A DNA stretch of 64,000 bases from Dasypus novemcinctus (Eukaryota; Chordata; Mammalia; Cingulata; Dasypodidae). The notes under the pieces were generated by a model that was given only the letters and a program-made list of their open reading frames with translations, searched no databases and was not told where the DNA came from. Positions 49,652 to 60,339 of this stretch are shown here, piece after piece. Every line of letters starts with the position of its first letter. Positions within the stretch are counted from its first letter, which is position 1. Both the position numbers and the translations under genes were made by a program. The stretch lies in assembly GCF_030445035.2 (NCBI RefSeq), contig NC_080675.1:64806544-64870543 (forward strand). Direction: 5' to 3'.

Positions 49652-49758
49652 GTCGCCCGGCGAAGCCGGCGACGAAGGGGTCGCCCGGAGAAGCAGGCGA
49701 CGAAGGGGTCGCCCGGAGAAGCAGGCGACGAAGGGGTCGCCCGGAGAAGCAGGCGACG
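49652..49758 (-). repeat. 28-bp tandem repeat in U5 of solo LTR
   Basis: Units start at 49,652, 49,680, 49,708 and 49,736 ('gtcgcccggagaagcaggcg' and so on). The first differs at two positions and the last is cut short. A 28-bp unit is not a multiple of three, so the same peptide segments appear in rotating frames; this explains the Arg/Gly-rich frames. Confidence 0.92.
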
Positions 49759-49860
49759 AACTGGGGACAAGGGAGGCCAGGCCCTTGTCGGGGGCTCTCA
49801 GGACTGGAGGGCGCACGGCAGAAGAACTACCGTGGAGACAAGGTAAACACGCAAGTCCAC

Positions 49861-49866
49861 TTTATT
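49861..49866 (-). terminator. Polyadenylation signal AATAAA of solo LTR
   Basis: AATAAA on the minus strand, about 17 bases downstream of the TATA box. That close spacing means R would be short. Confidence 0.7.
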
Positions 49867-49882
49867 GAGGGAGAGGCAACAG

Positions 49883-49890
49883 TTTTATAG
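49883..49890 (-). promoter_or_regulatory. TATA box of solo LTR
   Basis: CTATAAAA on the minus strand. Upstream (49,903-50,040 on plus) are four 'attgg' sites, that is CCAAT boxes on the minus strand, and a 'gggcgtgg'-type GC box. This is a well-kept promoter layout. Confidence 0.75.
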
Positions 49891-50049
49891 GCGCTGGGGA
49901 AGGCTGATTGGTCGAAGCCACGCCCTGTTCTGATTGGTTGCCGGCGAAAGGTCAGTGGGCGGTACTGGACGGGGGAGGGGTGGTGGTTAGGGATTGGCTG
50001 TCGCTGTTGCTGGGGGAAGGGGCAGGGTTTAGGGATTGGTGGCTGCTGT

Positions 50050-50205
50050 TGCTGGGGTGGAGGGCAGACTTGAGCTTCCCGCCCACACCTGGCTGTTGCT
50101 GCTGTCGGGGGAGGGGAAAAGGGTAGACTGGATTTCTCCGCCCACGCCTGGCTGTTGCTGCTGTCGGGGGAGGGGAAAAGGGCAGACTGGAATTTTCTGC
50201 CCTGC
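50050..50205 (-). repeat. U3 tandem repeat of solo LTR (about 60-65 bp)
   Basis: Two clear copies ('ggctgttgctgctgtcgggg', 'aggggaaaagggcagactgg', 'cgcccacgcctggctg') and a more diverged third to the left. Repeated U3 blocks often act as enhancers in retroviral LTRs; that role here is inference. Confidence 0.75.
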
Positions 50206-52849
50206 GCCTGTGCAGGGAGAAGAAAGAAGAAGGGTGCCGCCCCACAAGGCATCGGGTGGCGCCATCCGGGAGGAGGGGCGGCCGCGGAAGCATGGCTGCG
50301 GAGAAGGGGAGACCCGAGGGCACTCTGCGCCCATGCCGAGCTTCCTTCAGGGGTGGCGGTGGGCCCGACCAACCACCCTATTATGGGGGCAGCGGAATTA
50401 GGCCTACCGCGGCCGCTCCCCTCGCCAGGCCAGCAAACCACACTTCAGCCCGAGGGGTGACCGCAATCCATCATTGCAATGTCATGCACAACAATTCCAG
50501 TGTCCCAAAAATACCCCATGTTATACCTATTATTCCCTCTCCTTGCCCTCAGAACCTCTGGTGGCCACTGGCTTTATATCAACCTTACTAGTTCTTCCAT
50601 TACTAAAATAATGATAAGTGTCCTTCAGTCCATAGTTGCATTCACCCCTTATGTTTGTTCATTCCTCAATCTTGAGGATTTGGAAATGGTAATGCCCACT
50701 CTGCTTCTGATGGAGAGGGCACTTAGATCCCATGAGGTAAATGGGTGGAAATGTCTTGCTTGCAGTTGTACATATTCTCAGGTTTTGGGGATGGATGTTG
50801 TCCATTATCATACTTTTGTTAGTTGTCCTGGGTGAGTTGCCCCTGCTGAGATCAGGGCTCAACTGGCATATGAAGAGTCAGAAGATTTAAATTTCTGGGA
50901 CACATATTTAATAGGTATAGTGCTAAATATAGATTCAAGTAAAAGTGGCATTAGAACCATGTGCAAGAAAATTATAAATGAGTCCAACTCTGACACATTG
51001 GAAGAAAAGGTTATCACATATTCTAAGGTAAGGTCCACTGACAGATTGCCAAATTCCTGGTGTTGGCTGTCCTGCCCATAGCATTCAGATGTCTCTAAAG
51101 CCCTCAAGAGTCCCCTGCTTGAGAAATAGTCTACTATAGCAGTCAGTGATATCCTCCTAAGATTTGCATTAGCATAATCTCTGGAATGACCTCCCGACTC
51201 ACTTTAAAATTTCTTAGTCATAAAAACTTATTTGTATTTAAAATTTCCCTCTTTTGGTAAAGGTCTTTTTCTAAATGCATCACTAATTGGCACTAGGTAA
51301 TAATCCCTCAATGCCAGGGAGGATTATCCCTGGGAGTCATGTCCCATGCTGGGAGGAAGGTAGTGAGTTTATATGCTGAGTTTGCTTAGAGAGAGGCCAC
51401 ATTTGAGCAACAAGGAGGTTTTCTGGAGGTAACTCTTAGGCAATATATAATACTAAGCTAAGTTTCAATTCCACAAGAATGAGGTTCATATGTACAGCCA
51501 TCAATATTAAGGGTCTAGTGTATTGGTCTCTCCTTCTTTTCTAGGCACTGCCCATGTACTCTAAAGATTCTTGCCACTCTGTTAGAGAATGTAGAAGGAC
51601 TCCTCAGGAAGGGAATTCAATATGCTTTCAGTTATTGTGTGGATCTCCACCCACTGAGCCAACACCCCATAACCTCCTGAACACATTCCTATTCCATAGA
51701 GGCATACCCCAGGTGCATTCATCCCCACACATCCTCCCACCACAGATACCCTGTACCAGTGATTCTCCTCTGCTGCAGCAGCAACTCTTCTGCAAACAAA
51801 AGCCAAAAAATAAATAATAAAAATACAAAAAAAAAGAATAATAAAAATTTATAAAATTAAAATTAAAAAAAAATTGCAATGAATCTTTCATACCCCTAAG
51901 ATCTGTTATCTTTTATATACAGTGATAATTTCTTCTGAATGTTCCTCCAACATCTTTTTTTTTCAGTTTATTTTCAAAGATGTTTTAGGCAATAGGAAGT
52001 CACATAGAAAATACGGAGTTTTTCATATATCTCACCCCTCCCCCTCTCACATTTTTCCCTTTTAATAACATCTTATTTGAGTATGGTATATTTGTTTCAG
52101 TCAATGAACAAATAGTGAAGCATTATTATTTGAAGAATGAGTTTCGTATTTGCATGTATGAATATTGTGGGCTTGACATATTGGTCTGTCTTCTTTTGTT
52201 AGGCACTGTTTATGTTCTCAAGGGCCTCTTGCCCCTCATTTGAGAACCTAGCAGGACACACCAGGGTGGGAGTTTAATATTTTCTTGTGTATTGGGGGGG
52301 GGGTCTCTATCAACTGAGATAATACCCAATGACAAGATGAATACTTTTATATTCCATAGAGGTATACCCCACATGTGTCCTATCCCACATAGCCCTCCAC
52401 CCCCAATGCCTTGCACCAATACCCTCACCTGCTGTATTTACTAAAAGAACATTCCTACCATTGCAGTTTTAACCACAGACTTACAAGTCCCCAGAGTTGA
52501 TCTGTTCTTCCTCTAGATCTCCCCCCAGTTCCAGCGATAAGTCCAACCCAACCCCCACCATCCCCTGCTCACCCTCACATTCCAGCACCAGCAACCCCAC
52601 TCATATTCCTGCACCACTAATACCCCCGTCCCCTGCCAAACCATTCCCTTCCACCTTATCACAGATTTTGCCCATATTGAGCATTGACTCACCACACTCT
52701 AATCCCTTTTTTCTCCTGATATCCTATCATCCAGACTCTAGCTCAGTGAGTCTGCTCAATTTGCTTAGGTCATGTCATATATCAGTGAGGCCATGTAATA
52801 TTTGTCATTTAGTGACTGTTTTACTTCACTCAGTATAGGTCTTCAAGAT

Positions 52850-54085
52850 TCATCCATCTTGTTCCATGTGTCAATACTTCATTCCTTCTTACAACTAATA
52901 TATCATTGTCTTTAAATACCACAATTTGTTTATCCATTCTTCTGTTTATGGACACTTGAGTTGCTTCCAACTTTTGGCAATAGTGAATAATGTCATTATG
53001 AACATTCATATGCATATATCTCTTTATGTCCCTGCTTTTAATTCTTCTGGTATATACCCAGCAATGGAATTGCTGGATCATATGGCAATTCTATAGTTAG
53101 CTTCTTGAGGAAATGTCAAACGGTCCACAATAGCTGTATCATTCTACATTCCCACCAGTGGTTGATGAGGGTTCCCTTTCCTCCACATCTTCTCCAACAT
53201 TTGGAGTTCTCTGTTTTTTAATAGCTGCCAGTCTAATAGGTGTAAGACGATATCTCATTGTAGTTTTTATTTTCATTTCCCTAAGAGCTAGTGATGTTGA
53301 GTATTTTTTCATGTGCTTTTCAGTCATTTGTATTTGGAAAAGTGTCTGTTCAAATCTTTTGCCCATTTTTTAAGTGAGTTGTCTTTTTACTTTTGATATA
53401 TAAGATTTCTTTCTATATGCTGGATATTAGTCCCTTATTAGATAAATGGCTACCAAATATTTTCTCCTATTTAGTAGCCTGCCTTTTCACTTCCTTGACA
53501 AAGTCCTTGGAAGTGCAAAACTTTTTAATTTTGAGAAGGTCCTATTTATCTACTTTTTCTTTCATTGCACTTGTTTTGGATGTAAGGATTATGAAACAAT
53601 TTCCTATTACAAGATCTCATAGATGCTTTCCTACATTATCTTCTAGGAGTTTTATAATCTTGGCTTTTATATTTAGATCTTTGATCTATCTTGAGTTAAA
53701 TTTTGTATAGGGCATGAGATGGTAATCCTCTCTCATTCTTTTGGATATGGATATCCAGTTCTCCCAGAACCATTTGTTGAAAAAGTCATTCTGTCTGAGT
53801 TGAGTGGGCTTGGTGGCTTTGTTGAATATCAGCTGACAGTATATACAAGGATCTATATCAGAATTCTCAAATCAGTTCCATTGGTTAGTATGTCTATCCT
53901 TGTACCAATACTATGCAGTTTTGACCTCTATAGCTTTGTAGTATGCTCTAAAGTCCAGAGGTGTGATTCCTCCAATTTCATTTTTCTTTCTCAATGTACT
54001 TCTGACTATTCAGGGCCACTTGCCTTTCCAAATAAATTTCATAATTAGCTTTTCCAATTCAGTAAAAACTACTGTTGTAATTTTT
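52850..54085 (-). pseudogene. L1 ORF2 C-terminal part
   Basis: The minus strand follows L1 ORF2 from the thumb region ('ctccaatttcattttt' near 53,970, 'ggcccacttgcctttcc' reversed) to the C-terminal part, ending near 52,830-52,850 ('cactcagtataggtcttcaag' reversed). Typical L1 blocks such as 'gatatctcattgtagttttt' (53,250) and 'ggaattgctggatcatatgg' (53,066) are visible in reverse. Stops occur in all frames. Confidence 0.78.
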
Positions 54086-54090
54086 ATCTC

Positions 54091-54145
54091 CATTCCTTAT
54101 TCTTAAGGGGTGATGAAGGAGGATGATCCATCCTCTGTAATTACT
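54091..54145 (-). other. ERV sequence between env and 3' LTR
   Basis: Short non-coding remainder of the class I ERV next to the L1 target site. No polypurine tract is clearly present. Confidence 0.4.
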
Positions 54146-54705
54146 TCAGGCTGCCATTGGGATGTTGTCCCTGACTATCATCAGAGTGGAATTTTCTAAA
54201 GATCCCAAGGGATGATCAGCTGGGAAGTTTTTGGTTTGGACCAGCAAAAATGCTTGCATGACAATCATCTTGAAGTGGAGCTGTTGACGTCTGGAAGATT
54301 CAAATTTAATTAGTAGGTTGAATAAGCAAGGCCCAAAGATTAAGAGCAGAATGTCCAGAACTAATGGCCCAATGAGGGGAAGGAACAAAGTGGGGAAAGG
54401 GAGAACAGATTTTATGGCCTCCCAAATAAATTCAGTAGAAGGACCATTTTTTCCATAGGAGTAAAGCTATATTTTCTGATCATAGCTCTTTTTTCATGTC
54501 TTCTTCAACTTGTCCTGTTTCATCAGCATAAGTGCAGCAGGACTTGTTAATTATAGCACCTTGTTCACCCAGGAGATAGTCTAAAGATAGGAAATTGTCT
54601 AAGATGACATTGGCCAGGGAATTAAGGGAGGTAGATAATTTACTTAAAGTGTCTCCTGTAGCCTGGGTTAGATATCCTAAGTCTTGAGAGAGGTTTCTGA
54701 TTGTA
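54146..54705 (-). pseudogene. ERV env remnant: C-terminal part of the TM subunit
   Basis: The terminal frame (54,146-54,388) gives a hydrophobic membrane span (FLPLIGPLVLDILLLIFGPC) and a cytoplasmic tail. Farther upstream, in broken frames, is the ectodomain part with a CC-type disulfide region (about 54,530-54,545) and the heptad stretch before it (about 54,560-54,690). The surface subunit, fusion peptide and most of TM are absent. The order integrase then TM end, without the missing roughly 1.3 kb or more, shows an internal deletion. It cannot make an envelope protein. Confidence 0.8.
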
Positions 54706-55930
54706 ACTTTGTGATATATAATCCATGGCTCCCCTCCAGGGAGCTAGGGCTCCCACTGCTACTATAGGTGATCAGAAGCACAGTGTAGGGTTCCTTCCAC
54801 TTGGGCTGGAATTGTTCAAATGGAGACCTTTCCTTACAAGTTTTTATCAGTACTTGATCACTTGGTTGGACCCCACAAGGTGTGTCTTAGTGGCTAGACA
54901 AGGGGAGGATTAGGTTTCCATACTCCTTTAGGACTTGTTGGATTTACCCTACATTTTTTATGTACTTTAGGGACTCCTGGATGTCCATGTCAAACAAAAA
55001 ATCAGAGGTGATAAAGGGTCTGCTATAGGTCATCTCGTAAGGGCTAAGCTGTAAGGTATTTTTAGATGCAGCTCTTATTCTAAGGAGGGCTATGGGTAGA
55101 ATTTTCTCCCAAGGTTCTGATGTTTCTTGGAAAAGTCTTGCTAGGTTTTTGTTTTTGTTTTTAAGATGGTGATTTGTCTTTTCTACCTTTCCAGAGGATT
55201 GGGGTCACTGGGCTGCATGGAGGTGGTAAGAGATTCCCAAGGCTGTGGAAAGTTACTGAATTATTCAGGTTATAAAAGCAGGCCTACTGTTGCTTTGTAA
55301 AGACCTTGAAAGTCCAAACTGAGATATAATTTAATTTTAGTAAGCACTTTGAGACCTCTTAAGCCTTCTCTGTCCTAGTAGGAAAAGCTTCTACCCATTC
55401 TGTGCAAGTGTCGACAAATACTAACAGATATCCAAGTCACCGAAAGGGTTACATTTGGGTGAAATCTATTTGTCAGTCTTCACCATTGTAGATGCCTCAG
55501 CACTGGACAGGTGTGATTAGTGAAGGAGTTTTCAAGTTTCCTCCAAGCTCATTTGTGGCACAAAAAGGATGAGATTGGGTAACTTCTTTTATAGTATCTG
55601 TGAGCCTCTGTCCTCAAAAAGGTGACTGATGAACATGATCATGTTATCCCTTTCTAGGTGGAATGAGTCATGGAGGACCTTAATGACTTTTCATTGACTA
55701 TTATCTGGTTGTTCCCGATGTACCACCCCTTGGGATCTTTCTTATATCCCTTTTGTTCAGCCTTATCTATTTCAGCTGAAGTGTGTTTTGGTTCCCTCAA
55801 ATGGGCCTCTGGTATGGACGTAGGCTTATCCTGGTCATGGAGGAAAGAGCTGCCTGCTTCACAGCATGATGAGCAAATCTATTTCCAGCTATAACGTCTG
55901 AGTCCCCATTTTGATGTCCTTGACAGTGCA
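54706..55930 (-). pseudogene. ERV integrase relic
   Basis: Broken frames give integrase landmarks on the minus strand: the H-H part of the zinc finger at about 55,885-55,860, the core at 55,480-55,200 and a C-terminal GPY/F-like segment (KWKEPYTVLLIT) near 54,780-54,815. The frame just before env joins the TM remnant within about 60 bases. Integrase joins viral DNA to host DNA. Stops throughout. Confidence 0.7.
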
Positions 55931-57466
55931 TTACCACAATCTCCAGAGGTTTTTGTAGCAGGGGTTGAAGGATATCTGATGATGTTTTATGGGGGAGTTT
56001 TTGCTGTCAGAAGTCGTCCCCTTCCTTTCCAAATGGCTGCATTGGCATGGAGGATAAGAAAAGCATATTTAGAGTCAATATAGATGTTAAGCTTTAGTTT
56101 TTGCCCAAGCTGTAAAGCCCTAGTAAGTGCTATGAGTTTGGCTTTTTGTTGATGAGGTATAGTTGGGTAGTGGTTTTTGCCTCGATTATTTGCTGGAGAC
56201 TCACTATAGAGTACCAGCTCTAGGACTTCCCTCAGAAACAAAGCTGCTCCCCTTAGTGAACCATGTTTATTGGGGATTCTCTAAGGATTCATCTTTAAGG
56301 TCAGCTCTGCTAGATTAAATTTGGATGTTTCCTCACAAGAATGGGTTAAGGCTTCCTGTTTCTGGGTAAGCAGGATGGTGGAAGGGTTGAAGATACGGCA
56401 TACTTGGAGGGTTATTTCTGGAGTATCTAAAAGGAGAGTCTGGTACTTTGTTAGGCATCCCCTTGTCAGCCACTGATGTCCTTTAGTTTCTAGGACCCCC
56501 TCATCCTGGTGAGGGGTTTGGACCTTAAGTTGTTGCCCTAGTGTTAGTTTAGTGGCTTCTTCAGCATGGAGAGCTGTGGCTGCTACTACCCGTCCAGTAG
56601 CCATGGGGTCCAATTGTCTAGAAAATATGTGACAAGACAAGAGCTGTCTCCCAGCTTTTTCATTAGTATTCCAAGGGCAATTCCTTGTTTCTCTGCCAAA
56701 AATAGAGCAAAAGGTTTTCTAATTTAGATAATTCCAAGCCTGGAGTGGAAGGCAATTGATCCTCGATTGTCTGGAAGGCTTTTTGTTCTTCCCCTACCTA
56801 TTCCAGGAGTTCAGTATCAGGTCCCCTTAGGTCCATGTGTATATGTTTTCCAAAGCCTGAATAAGCCAGTCATTCCCAGGAAATCCTTCAGCTGTTTCTG
56901 TGTTTTTGGAGAGGCTGGACTTGTTATGGAATCTGTATGATCTATGGGGAGAGTCTGGAACCCCAATGATAGGACATACCCTAAATAACTGGCATTTGCT
57001 TGGGGAATTTGTGCTTTAGAAGGGAAAACTCAGTATCTCCATTCCCCCAAGAAGTTTAAGATTTGAATGGTGTTCTCTTTTGAGGTTTTGGCCAAGATAC
57101 TGCAAAATGAAATATGTATTGAAGTAAAGCTCAAGTCCTCAGATTTTATTTTCTTAGTTCTTTTCTGAGGGCATTTCAAAAAAGATGAGGGCTATCTCAA
57201 TATCCTTGGGTTAATATTGTCCAAGTGTATTGCTGAGCAATTATGGAGCCAGATGGGATCCATTCAAAAGCAAATAGGTGTTGGGAGTCAGGGTGGAGAG
57301 GGATGCAGAAGAACATATCCTTCAGTTCTAAGACTATAAACAATTTAGCGTCCGCAGGTATTTGGGTTAGGATGTTATAGGGGTTGGGCGCTATAGGGTG
57401 TATGGGGATAACTGCTTCATTTTTGGCTCTAAGGTCCTGGAGCATGCAATATTCTCCATTTGGTTT
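55931..57466 (-). pseudogene. ERV reverse transcriptase C-terminal part and RNase H relic
   Basis: The RT part resumes at about 57,466 right after the retrocopy with KPNGEYCMLQDLRAKNEA and LELKDMFFCIPLHPDSQHLF (57,197-57,445), the class I RT core with the first catalytic Asp position. At about 57,088-57,106 the residues where YVDD should be read QYLGQN-like, so the catalytic pair is lost. The connection (56,281-56,640: RQLDPMATG..., KLTLGQQL) is followed by RNase H (55,987-56,241: LNIYIDSKYAFLILHANAAI). Confidence 0.82.
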
Positions 57467-57469
57467 TAT

Positions 57470-60339
57470 TTTTCATTTTTCAAATCAGTGAACCATATGT
57501 TATTTAATTCTAAAACATTTAACACATCTTGTCTTAACAATTATAAAAACCACACTCAGAAAACTGTATAGTAACTCAACAGTTCAAAAGTTTAGTCCTA
57601 TTTTGCAGTTTACCCATCTGATTTCTGTAATGACATACTTCTGTCACTTAAAATATACTATTTAAATATGATTTTGAAATTGCTAAAATTTTCTTCAGTA
57701 ACAACTATAAATACTTTCTGTGAAGTTATTTTGGAGAATGTTATTTTTCACAATGTGAGTATACATATAGTTATAATCTTGTGAGTTTAATGTCTGTTTT
57801 CTGAAACTTTATGTATATACTTGTAAAAAAATTGTACAATTTTGTGATAATGTAGTTCCCTAAAAAAATATTTATTTAAAAAGCATATATTAATAGTAAA
57901 CCAAAGCATTTTAAGGAAATGTTCATATTTTTTGTAGACAACCACCTCACTAGTTCTTTCAAACCATCTTACCAAAGCAGTACTCAACTTGAGAGGCCTG
58001 TATTATCATGCTTTTCAAACTAAATTCACTTAGAAATTAAAAAAGCAGAATTGAATGGCTATTGTAAACTATCTCAGCACTCTAGGCCATTCTTCTGTTT
58101 TCAGTGAATTATGAAAATTATATCATTGGGAAAACTAAAAGCAGCATAAAGACACTCCTCTCTTCTATGTTTCTGTCTATACATGACGACAATGTAGCCC
58201 AAACCTGTACTATCATTAGTAGCAATGAAATCAACACACTAAAAAAGCTGGTACTTAAAAAACAGTGGTGTACAAACATGTCTCAAATGTTTTAATGGAA
58301 TTTAACTTTTCCTTAAACTGTCTTTGAGTAGTCAAAGCAAAACAAACTGCACCCAATGTTAAAACCACTTAATAAACTTACAAACCTGAAAAATTAGATA
58401 CTTCAGATAGGCAATAAACTTCATATTATGAAAGCAGTATTCCAAGTTTCAAAGATTTGGGAAGTTCTATAAATACTTTTCATCAGTAGATGGAAACTTT
58501 CAAGTCCGTGATCTTCTGCCAGGTAGACTTGGGTATCATTCACTGGTTTGAGGTTGAATCCATTTCAAGCATGTCATCATGTCACCATAATGGTGGGATG
58601 GTAAAATGTACAGTCAGGTCTTGTACTGAATGCTAAAGCTACAATGCCTTGGATGATAGAAGGGACAATCCATTTTCTTACATACAGGGAAGTCCACAGA
58701 GCTGACTACAAAAGGTGGTGCTGGTGCTGTAAGTCATTTTGGAGGCAGTACTGAGATTCTTCTACTCCGATGAGTGAAGGGACAATCTAGTTCAGTACAC
58801 TTTGCATCATAGTCACAATTTCGATAAACAAACAAACATCTTTCAGCAAATTTACAATTGGGAGAGGCTTAGCAAAGTTAAAGTGATGGTAAGTACACTC
58901 ATCTGCATTTTCACAGGCAAGCCAGTGCTTACAGCACTCCAGAAGTTTTTCTGTTTTTTTTTTTTTTTTTTGTGCCACCCTCAATTCATTCATCTCAGCT
59001 TGACTGATATGCAGAGCTTCTGTGATTACTAAATCAACTCGAGTCAAGAAAACAATTGTTTTTGTTGAGCTCCATGTCTTTTTTTCTATATTATATCTTT
59101 TCGTTCCTCTTTTATAATAGGGGAACTTATTGTAGGGGTTCTGTTTTGACTCTGGACGAATTCCACCAGCAATTCTTCTTGAGACATTCAAGTTCTGGGA
59201 GCAACTGGAAGTGTCTGATTCTGTGGAACTGTGGGATGGTTGGTCGTTTTTGTTACAGATTCTTTAACTACAGAGATAGCTTTCAAAAGGAGATTCTTTT
59301 TAGCTTGTTTAGAAGGTGGAAGTGAAGGTCTCTTTTCGTGTTTTGCTGGCACTGATGCACTGAGGCGCTTGCCATCCAGGAGCTGTAATCATCATCTTTC
59401 TCCTTCTCTTCTCCATCATAACTATTTTTTTTTTACTTTAATAACTGAACTAACCACAGGCAACTTTCTCTTCCAAAAGTTTTCTTCTTCAATATTCATT
59501 TTTTCCGAGTTGTTTCTGAAGAAGAGACTATAAATCTCCTCTAAATTTTTAAGCACTTCTAGTCCACACAAATGTCCTGTTTCATACACCTGGCTGTTCT
59601 GTTATTTGGATGCATGAATATCATTTTGCTGCTGTTGAAATGGCAAATTGTTTCAATGAGTACCACTATCTGCATTTCTACTTGCAGGTGACCTATAAAT
59701 TTTAATAGAAGGGTGAGAAGAACCATATGTAAGTGCCAGAGCAGGTTTTTTTCTGAGATAAGGGATTCCCTGGCACAAAATTGAAGTCTTCATCAATGAG
59801 ATCATCTGGTTCTGGCTTCATATCAATCACATCTTCGGAGGGTACTGGCTCCCTGAGAGGTATCACTGTTGACATTAGTTGGGTTGCAGCTCCATCATCG
59901 TAAGTCTGTCTGACATTAATGGTTATCTGCTCCTGTGAACTTGTGGAAACTCTGGAATTCCTTTTCTCAGGTCTAGTGCTTATAAATGCAAGAGGTGGCT
60001 CTGCTGCTTCATGCCTTCTCTTACCTCCCCAACCAAGATTGCTCTCATTTAAAGGTTCATTACTATCAAAGATGTTGGTATCAGAAGACTTGAGATAAGA
60101 GGGTTTTGCTGTAAGAAAGCAAAGTTTTTTAACTAATGTACCATGAAGCCATAGAGTGAATTGAATTGTGTTGTTCCCTAGAAACAGAGACAGGTCCTCT
60201 GTCAATTTGTCCTGACTTTTCTTGTTGGCCACCATCACCATAATGTTATCAGGAAGTTCTTGATCAACATAAGCTCCTAATTCTTGCAATTTCCCCTTAA
60301 TGGTTCTCCAGAACTTGTGGTTGATCTCTCTGTCTCCAT
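57470..60339 (-). pseudogene. ZC3H14: Processed retrocopy of ZC3H14 in ERV pol
   Basis: Intronless, minus strand. Near 60,339 the text resembles the ZC3H14 start, then KGKLQELGAYVDQELPD and MVMVANKKSQDKLTEDLSLF (N-terminal PWI-like region), RVSTSSQEQ, NVRQTYDDGAATQLMS and EDVIDMKPEPDDLIDEDFNF. The C-terminal CCCH zinc-finger region follows (CCKHWLACENADECTYHH near 58,890-58,930; LDCPFTH near 58,765). The coding end is TGA at 58,536-58,538. About 1.07 kb of 3' UTR follows to 57,470, with a weak A-rich end. ZC3H14 is a nuclear poly(A)-RNA-binding protein. This copy has many frame breaks, including a 17-A run near 58,953-58,970, so it is a pseudogene. It lacks the middle exons (see findings). 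No clear target duplication. Confidence 0.9.

Larger units (their letters stand above)
49471..50465 (-). mobile_element. CpG-rich solo LTR, probably class II (ERVK-like), minus strand
   Basis: A 995-bp GC- and CpG-rich block in otherwise AT-rich L1 3' UTR. The host sequence resumes exactly: 'gtatccat' on the left and 'atccatcattgcaatg' on the right. The 6-bp duplication 'atccat' is at 49,465-49,470 and 50,466-50,471. The ends are inverted (tgcgg near 49,473 and ccgca at 50,461-50,465). On the minus strand, CCAAT boxes lie in U3, a TATA box (ctataaaa, 49,883-49,890) and AATAAA (49,861-49,866) follow, and U5 is made of tandem repeats. The 6-bp duplication points to class II. No retroviral genes are attached. 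The long frames here (up to 204 residues) are by-products of GC richness. Confidence 0.85.
49205..54090 (-). mobile_element. L1 inserted in the ERV, minus strand
   Basis: The 3' A-rich end is at about 49,205, followed by a very long 3' UTR to about 52,840 (minus the 1-kb LTR) and the C-terminal half of ORF2 to about 54,085. A near-perfect duplication flanks it: 'ccatcccttatt' at 49,198-49,209 and 'ccattccttatt' at 54,090-54,101 (11 of 12 match). It is 5' truncated in ORF2. The 3' UTR carries repeated modules (see findings). RT-core motifs are outside the retained part. Confidence 0.82.

Noticed and set aside
49827..50441. 204-residue minus-strand frame and several 100-120-residue frames on both strands
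   Set aside because: They lie in the CpG-rich solo LTR, where low AT content removes stop codons; composition is Pro/Ser/Arg/Gly-rich, frames overlap on both strands, and tandem repeats out of register with the codon explain the repeats in the peptides.
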